In this document: piece by piece, positions 17,135-20,473 of the stretch
Layout of the letters: every line of letters starts with the position of its first letter
Position numbering within the stretch: position 1 is the first letter of the stretch
Source: an uncultured Oscillospiraceae bacterium
Lineage (GTDB): Bacteria; Bacillota; Clostridia; Oscillospirales; Acutalibacteraceae
DNA: 20,473 nucleotides
Direction of reading: 5' to 3'
NCBI GenBank assembly: GCA_902489335.1
Contig: CABTZO010000016.1
Location: 1 to 20,473, forward strand
Program-made: the position numbers and the translations under genes
Notes under the pieces: generated by a model
The model's database searches: none
Seen by the model: only the letters and a program-made list of their open reading frames with translations
Told to the model about the DNA's origin: nothing

Positions 17135-17968
17135 CTATTTCGCGTTTCTTCTTCTGACTATCATTGCGTCAGATTTCTTTGTCTTCTTTCTTGTCTTATA
17201 TCCGAGAGCCGGTTTACCCCAAGGTGTCATCGGAGAAGGCATACCGATAGGTGCTTTACCTTCACCACCACCGTGCGGGTGGTCATTCGGGTTCATAACA
17301 GAACCTCTGACTGTCGGGCGAATACCCATATGTCTTTTTCTTCCGGCTTTACCTATTGAAACATTTTCATGTTCCGGATTTGTAACTTCACCTATGGAAG
17401 CATAGCATATTTCGCTTACGTTTCTAAGTTCTCCTGAGGGAAGTCTTAAAAGTGCATATCCGTTTTCCTTAGCCATAAGCTGTGCTGAATTTCCGGCACT
17501 TCTTGCAAGTTGTCCGCCGGAACCCGGGTTAAGTTCAACATTATAGATAAATGTTCCGACAGGAATCTTTGTCAGCGGCAATGCGTTGCCGGGTTTAATG
17601 TCTGCGGTTTCTCCGGAAATTACTTTATCTCCGACTTTAAGTTCCTGAGGAGCAACGATATATCTTTTTTCACCGTCTTCATATTCAAGAAGGGCAATAA
17701 AACCACTTCTGTTCGGATCATATTCAAGAGTTTTAACAGTAGCAAACATATCGCGCTTGTCTCTCTTGAAATCAATGATTCTGTATTTTCTGCGATTTTG
17801 TCCGCCTCTGTGACGAACAGTGATTCTTCCGTAGTTGTTTCTTCCCGATTTATTCTTAAGAGATGTAAGTAAGCTCTTTTCGGGGCCTTCTTTTGACAAC
17901 TTTGAATAATCCGTTACCGACATTTCTCTTCGAGCATTTGTTGTCGGCTTATATACTTTATTTGCCAT
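17135..17968 (-). CDS. rplB: 50S ribosomal protein L2
   Basis: L2 is a core 50S protein needed for subunit association and peptidyl transferase assembly. The 277-aa product has [20 protein letters not shown] near the start, the central SH3/OB region with [20 protein letters not shown], and the C-terminal [18 protein letters not shown], whose His within HPHGGGEG is the conserved one near the catalytic centre. Length matches the family. It follows rplW by 19 bases. Confidence 0.98.
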   Translation of the reverse strand: MANKVYKPTTNARREMSVTDYSKLSKEGPEKSLLTSLKNKSGRNNYGRITVRHRGGQNRRKYRIIDFKRDKRDMFATVKTLEYDPNRSGFIALLEYEDGEKRYIVAPQELKVGDKVISGETADIKPGNALPLTKIPVGTFIYNVELNPGSGGQLARSAGNSAQLMAKENGYALLRLPSGELRNVSEICYASIGEVTNPEHENVSIGKAGRKRHMGIRPTVRGSVMNPNDHPHGGGEGKAPIGMPSPMTPWGKPALGYKTRKKTKKSDAMIVRRRNAK

Positions 17969-17987
17969 TTTTCTCTCCTTACCAGCC

Positions 17988-18281
17988 TTACATCATTCCG
18001 TCAAAGAATTCAATAGTTTTTGAATCTTCGGTTAGAGTAACAATTGCCTTCTTCCATGAAGGAGTGTATCCCTTCATTGTTCCGCGACGACGAAGATGTC
18101 CTTTTACATTAAGAGTATTTACCTTAAAAACTTCAACGTCGAATAATTCTTCGATTGCTTTCTTTATTTCGATTTTGTTTGCGTCTTTAGCAACCTTAAA
18201 GGTGTACTTGTTCATTCCTGCGCCTGCCATACTTTCTTCGGTGATGATAGGAGCTAAGATGATATCCATTGCAGACTTCAT
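17988..18281 (-). CDS. rplW: 50S ribosomal protein L23
   Basis: L23 lies at the tunnel exit and anchors trigger factor and SRP. The 97-aa product shows [60 protein letters not shown] and the end [11 protein letters not shown]. Its ATG shares one base with the rplD stop (TAATG), a classical coupled junction. Confidence 0.97.
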   Translation of the reverse strand: MKSAMDIILAPIITEESMAGAGMNKYTFKVAKDANKIEIKKAIEELFDVEVFKVNTLNVKGHLRRRGTMKGYTPSWKKAIVTLTEDSKTIEFFDGMM

Positions 18282-18904
18282 TATGCATACACCTCCTCAA
18301 TTTTCTTCATCGCTTCTTGCGTTACGATGAAATTGTCGCAGTTCATAATGTCATAAACATTTAAAGTGTTAACAAGAGTTGTTTTAACTCCTTCAATGTT
18401 TCTTGAGCTTCTATAGAACACATCATTCTTTTCAGGTAAAACAAAAAGTGTTTTTCCTTCAACTCCTGCAGCCTTTAAGAAATCTGCAACTGTCTTTGTT
18501 TTAATCTCTTTAAGTTCTTTAATATCTAAAACTTTTATTTCATCAAGATTTGCTTTTACACTGAATGCCGATTTCATTCCAAGGCGTCTAACCTTTTTAT
18601 TTACGGCAAAATCATATTTTCTGGGTTTTGGTCCCAAAGCAACTCCGCCATGTCTCCACTGTGGAGCTCTGATAGAACCTTGTCTTGCTCTACCTGTTCC
18701 TTTTTGTCTCCAAGGTTTCTTTCCACCACCGCTGACTTCTGAACGCGTTAGGGTGGATTGAGTTCCCTGTCTTTGTGCAGCTAAATAATTAACGACCATA
18801 AGGTGTATTACTGACTCATTTGGCTTAATAGCGAAAATACCGTCATTAAGTTTCATTGTGCCAGTCTTTTTTCCTTTGAGATCTAAAACTGATACACTAG
18901 GCAT
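18281..18904 (-). CDS. rplD: 50S ribosomal protein L4
   Basis: L4 reaches into the exit tunnel through a long basic loop and in E. coli also represses the S10 operon. The 207-aa product has the loop region with [20 protein letters not shown] and [20 protein letters not shown], where macrolide-resistance changes are known; nothing unusual is seen. A globular domain follows, ending near [18 protein letters not shown]. The hairpin-rich leader before rpsJ makes L4 a natural candidate autoregulator here, but that is inference. One base overlaps rplW. Confidence 0.97.
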   Translation of the reverse strand: MPSVSVLDLKGKKTGTMKLNDGIFAIKPNESVIHLMVVNYLAAQRQGTQSTLTRSEVSGGGKKPWRQKGTGRARQGSIRAPQWRHGGVALGPKPRKYDFAVNKKVRRLGMKSAFSVKANLDEIKVLDIKELKEIKTKTVADFLKAAGVEGKTLFVLPEKNDVFYRSSRNIEGVKTTLVNTLNVYDIMNCDNFIVTQEAMKKIEEVYA

Positions 18905-18917
18905 TTACTTTTCCTCC

Positions 18918-19550
18918 TTACGCTTTTACACTGTCAACGATGCTTACAACAGAACCTTTGGCTCCGGGCACAGCACCTCTTATTACAATAAGATTGTTTT
19001 CAGGATCTACTTTTATTACATCTAAATTTTGAACGGTAACTTTTTTGTTTCCAAGGTGTCCTGCCATCTTGTGTCCTTTTATTACTTTTCCGGGATCGGC
19101 ACAGTTACCTATTGAACCGCCTCTTCTTGCATTAGGACCGGTACCGTGAGATGCCTTAAGAATTGAAAAGTTCCATCTTTTAATAACACCTGCGAAACCT
19201 TTTCCCTTGCTTGTTCCCGTAACGTCAACTTTTTCAGCGACTTCAAATTTATCTGTTTTAATTATGTCGCCTACGTTGTAACTTTCAATGTCTTCCAATC
19301 TGAATTCTTTGAGAACTCTTTTTGGAGCAACATCAGCCTTATCAAAATGTCCTTTCAAAGGTTTGTTGACATTTTTAACCTTAACATCTCCAAAGCCGAT
19401 TTGAAGTGCGTTATATCCGTCACTTTCAACTGTTTTCTTTTGAACTACATTGCAAGGTCCCGCTTCTATAACAGTTACCGGAATCATCTTGCCGTTTTCG
19501 TCAAAAATTTGGGTCATACCTATCTTTTTTCCAAGAATACCCTTTTTCAT
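18918..19550 (-). CDS. rplC: 50S ribosomal protein L3
   Basis: L3 is an early assembly protein reaching the peptidyl transferase centre. The 210-aa product begins [20 protein letters not shown], has [18 protein letters not shown] (residues 111-128), then a central loop [15 protein letters not shown], and [20 protein letters not shown]. Position 149, after GSIG, is Asn where E. coli has the Gln methylated by PrmB, so that modification is not expected. It follows rpsJ after 49 bases, the widest gap among the S10 genes. Confidence 0.97.
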   Translation of the reverse strand: MKKGILGKKIGMTQIFDENGKMIPVTVIEAGPCNVVQKKTVESDGYNALQIGFGDVKVKNVNKPLKGHFDKADVAPKRVLKEFRLEDIESYNVGDIIKTDKFEVAEKVDVTGTSKGKGFAGVIKRWNFSILKASHGTGPNARRGGSIGNCADPGKVIKGHKMAGHLGNKKVTVQNLDVIKVDPENNLIVIRGAVPGAKGSVVSIVDSVKA

Positions 19551-19571
19551 GATTTCCTCCTTAGGTTATTG

Positions 19572-19585
19572 GTTGATTTCTCAAC
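19572..19585 (-). other. Small hairpin in the rpsJ-rplC gap
   Basis: Read on the minus strand, GTTGA and TCAAC form a perfect 5-bp stem closed by GAAA, a GNRA-type tetraloop. It lies in the 49-base gap between rpsJ and rplC with no T-run after it, so it is not a terminator. It may affect rplC translation or mRNA stability, or be chance. Confidence 0.35.
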
Positions 19586-19599
19586 TTGACCTTAGTCTC

Positions 19600-19911
19600 T
19601 TAGTTTTTGATTTCTATTTCGACGCCTGCAGGTAATTCCATGCCTGTTAAAGCATCTACCGTCTTTGCGGACGGTCTCAAAATGTCAATCAATCTCTTAT
19701 GCGTACTTTGTTCAAATTGTTCACGACTGTCTTTGTATTTATGAACCGCTCTTAAAATTGTTACTACTTCTTTTTCTGTCGGAAGCGGAATCGGTCCGCT
19801 TACCTTCGCCCCTGTTCTCTTAGCTGTTTCGATGATTTTTTCGGCAGCCTTATCAACAAGGTTGTGGTCATAACTTTTCAGTCTGATTCTGAGTCTTTCT
19901 TTTACCGCCAT
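19600..19911 (-). CDS. rpsJ: 30S ribosomal protein S10 (NusE)
   Basis: S10 belongs to the 30S head and also acts as NusE, linking ribosomes and antitermination complexes to NusB and NusG. The 103-aa product begins [20 protein letters not shown], has [20 protein letters not shown] with the conserved Pro-rich turn, and ends [24 protein letters not shown] lies six bases upstream of the ATG. It is the first gene of the supercluster and follows a long structured leader. Confidence 0.98.
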   Translation of the reverse strand: MAVKERLRIRLKSYDHNLVDKAAEKIIETAKRTGAKVSGPIPLPTEKEVVTILRAVHKYKDSREQFEQSTHKRLIDILRPSAKTVDALTGMELPAGVEIEIKN

Positions 19912-20136
19912 GATTTCCTCCTGTTTATTTGGCGGGCTTTAATTGTCCACACTGCTCCGGGTGTTTATGATTTTAAGCAGATAAAAAACCGGAAAATAAT
20001 TCCGGGATAGACAACTTCGCCATATTGGCAATTCGCCCGGTTTAAAATCGGACATACTCCGCGGAAATTCCCGATCTCTAAGGATCGCCACCTCCCGCAT
20101 CAACGCATATCTAAATACGCCTTTTTCAAAGCGTGC
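19912..20136 (-). promoter_or_regulatory. Structured 5' leader of the S10 operon, putative attenuator
   Basis: This untranslated stretch of about 225 nt lies between the predicted start of transcription and rpsJ. On the minus strand I find several hairpins in order: GCGTAT/ATATGC; CGATC/GATCG inside a GCGG/CCGC helix; CGGA/TCCG; GCCA/TGGC; then the terminator hairpin at 19983-20005; and ACAC/GTGT nearer the gene. CCGGG at 20040-20036 can pair perfectly with CCCGG at 20006-20002, which overlaps the 5' arm of the terminator, so the two structures exclude each other. Leaders of S10 operons are regulated by L4 in some bacteria; whether this RNA belongs to a known leader family I cannot tell. Confidence 0.6.
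19983..20005 (-). terminator. Intrinsic terminator within the rpsJ leader (attenuator)
   Basis: On the minus strand CCGGAA, a five-base loop and TTCCGG are followed at once by six T residues. The 6-bp stem is short but GC-rich at its base. It lies about 71 bases before the rpsJ ATG, with no open reading frame ending at it, which is the layout of an attenuator rather than an end-of-gene terminator. Confidence 0.65.
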
Positions 20137-20142
20137 CTTGAA

Positions 20143-20171
20143 ATACTATCACATAAGATTTGAAATTACAA
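20143..20171 (-). promoter_or_regulatory. Predicted promoter of the S10-spc-alpha supercluster
   Basis: On the minus strand TTGTAA (20171-20166, 4/6) and TAGTAT (20148-20143, 4/6) are 17 bases apart, with TG one base before the -10 box (extended -10). A very A-rich stretch lies upstream (about 20180-20200), as in UP elements. Transcription should start near 20136. It is the best promoter match I found between the tRNA terminator and rpsJ. Confidence 0.65.
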
Positions 20172-20268
20172 GGGGTTTAGGCATTTTTTTATATTTTTTC
20201 AAAAGTTTTTAATAAACTCCGGAAAAAGCAAGTAAAAATATATAAAAGAAGATCTTATTTCTTATCTG

Positions 20269-20385
20269 AAAACGACAATTTTTTGAGAAGAGTTAAAAGA
20301 TAAGAGAACAAGAGAAAACGACAATTTTTAGGGAATAGTTAAAAGTGAATAGTTAAAAGTTAAGAGAACAAAATAAAACGACAAT
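20269..20385. repeat. Nested AT-rich tandem repeat
   Basis: The 11-mer AAAACGACAAT occurs at 20269, 20315 and 20375. Between copies lies a related stretch containing AGTTAAAAG and TAAGAGAACA, giving units of 46 and 60 bases. The 14-base difference is explained by an extra tandem copy of a 14-mer (20332-20345 and 20346-20359, 13 of 14 identical). The last 11-mer forms one arm of the tRNA-Tyr terminator. No gene is visible here. Confidence 0.8.
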
Positions 20386-20413
20386 CTTCTGACGAAAATT
20401 GTCGTTTTATTTT
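20370..20413 (-). terminator. Intrinsic terminator after tRNA-Tyr
   Basis: A perfect 16-bp inverted repeat (20398-20413 and 20370-20385, with a 12-base loop) starts at the last base of the tRNA CCA end. On the minus strand the second arm ends TTTTATTTTG, a U-rich tail. The A-rich opposite arm means it could also stop transcription coming from the other side. Confidence 0.8.
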
Positions 20414-20473
20414 GGTGGGTGAGGGCGGATTCGAACCACCGAAATCATAGATAACAGATTTACAGTCTGCCCC
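20413..20473 (-). tRNA. tRNA-Tyr (anticodon GTA), 5' part outside the window
   Basis: Read on the minus strand, the anticodon arm GCAGA-CTGTAAA-TCTGT presents GTA, the bacterial Tyr anticodon. A 13-base variable region with a small ATC/GAT stem follows (class II, as expected for bacterial tRNA-Tyr), then the T arm GGTGG-TTCGAAT-CCGCC, the 3' acceptor strand CTCACCC, discriminator A and an encoded CCA. The D arm and 5' acceptor strand lie beyond the right edge. Confidence 0.95.

Noticed and set aside
18918..19550. L3 central loop looked divergent at first
   Set aside because: The RWNF, SHG and GSIG landmarks are present in order and the length is normal, so this is ordinary family variation.
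4898..19911. Search for inserted or foreign genes within the ribosomal cluster
   Set aside because: Every gene from rpsJ to rplQ is a standard member in standard order with short gaps; no insertion, frameshift or pseudogene was found.
20269..20385. CRISPR array
   Set aside because: The common element is only 11 bases, spacing is 46 and 60 bases, the intervening DNA is itself repetitive, and there are no cas genes in the window.

Overview
The window is a low-GC stretch (roughly 35-40% by eye) of a bacterial chromosome. It is dominated by one long co-directional block on the minus strand: the fused S10-spc-alpha ribosomal protein supercluster, about 15 kb from rpsJ (19911) down to rplQ (4898). 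The gene order, the zinc-type S14, the short L17, strong GGAGG-type ribosome binding sites before most genes and the adk-map-infA-rpmJ segment between secY and rpsM all fit a Firmicute, most likely a member of the Clostridia. I cannot name a species.

Layout in the direction of transcription (right to left). The right edge (20413-20473) holds the 3' part of a tRNA-Tyr, closed by a strong hairpin terminator. Next comes a short AT-rich tandem-repeat patch (20269-20385), then an extended -10 promoter (20143-20171). From there a leader of about 225 nt runs to rpsJ. It is rich in hairpins and contains an intrinsic terminator (19983-20005) that overlaps a possible competing helix, so the supercluster may be controlled by attenuation. 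The order after that is rpsJ-rplC-rplD-rplW-rplB-rpsS-rplV-rpsC-rplP-rpmC-rpsQ-rplN-rplX-rplE-rpsZ-rpsH-rplF-rplR-rpsE-rpmD-rplO-secY-adk-map-infA-rpmJ-rpsM-rpsK-rpsD-rpoA-rplQ. Spacing is mostly 10-20 nt, with several overlaps. A 13-bp hairpin with a T-run (4859-4891) ends the block.

Downstream, still on the minus strand, is an apparent three-gene operon with its own promoter: an oligopeptide-type solute-binding lipoprotein, RmuC and a cytoplasmic family 3 glycoside hydrolase. The promoter lies so close to the first ATG that the mRNA may be leaderless.

Together the genes supply the ribosome (11 small- and 16 large-subunit proteins), initiation factor IF-1, the RNA polymerase alpha subunit, the SecY translocon channel, adenylate kinase and methionine aminopeptidase: a growth-rate-linked protein-synthesis module. 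The last three genes are accessory. I see no mobile element, CRISPR array, phage gene or novel multi-gene system. The least ordinary items are the putative S10 attenuator, the possibly leaderless lipoprotein gene and the nested repeats next to tRNA-Tyr.
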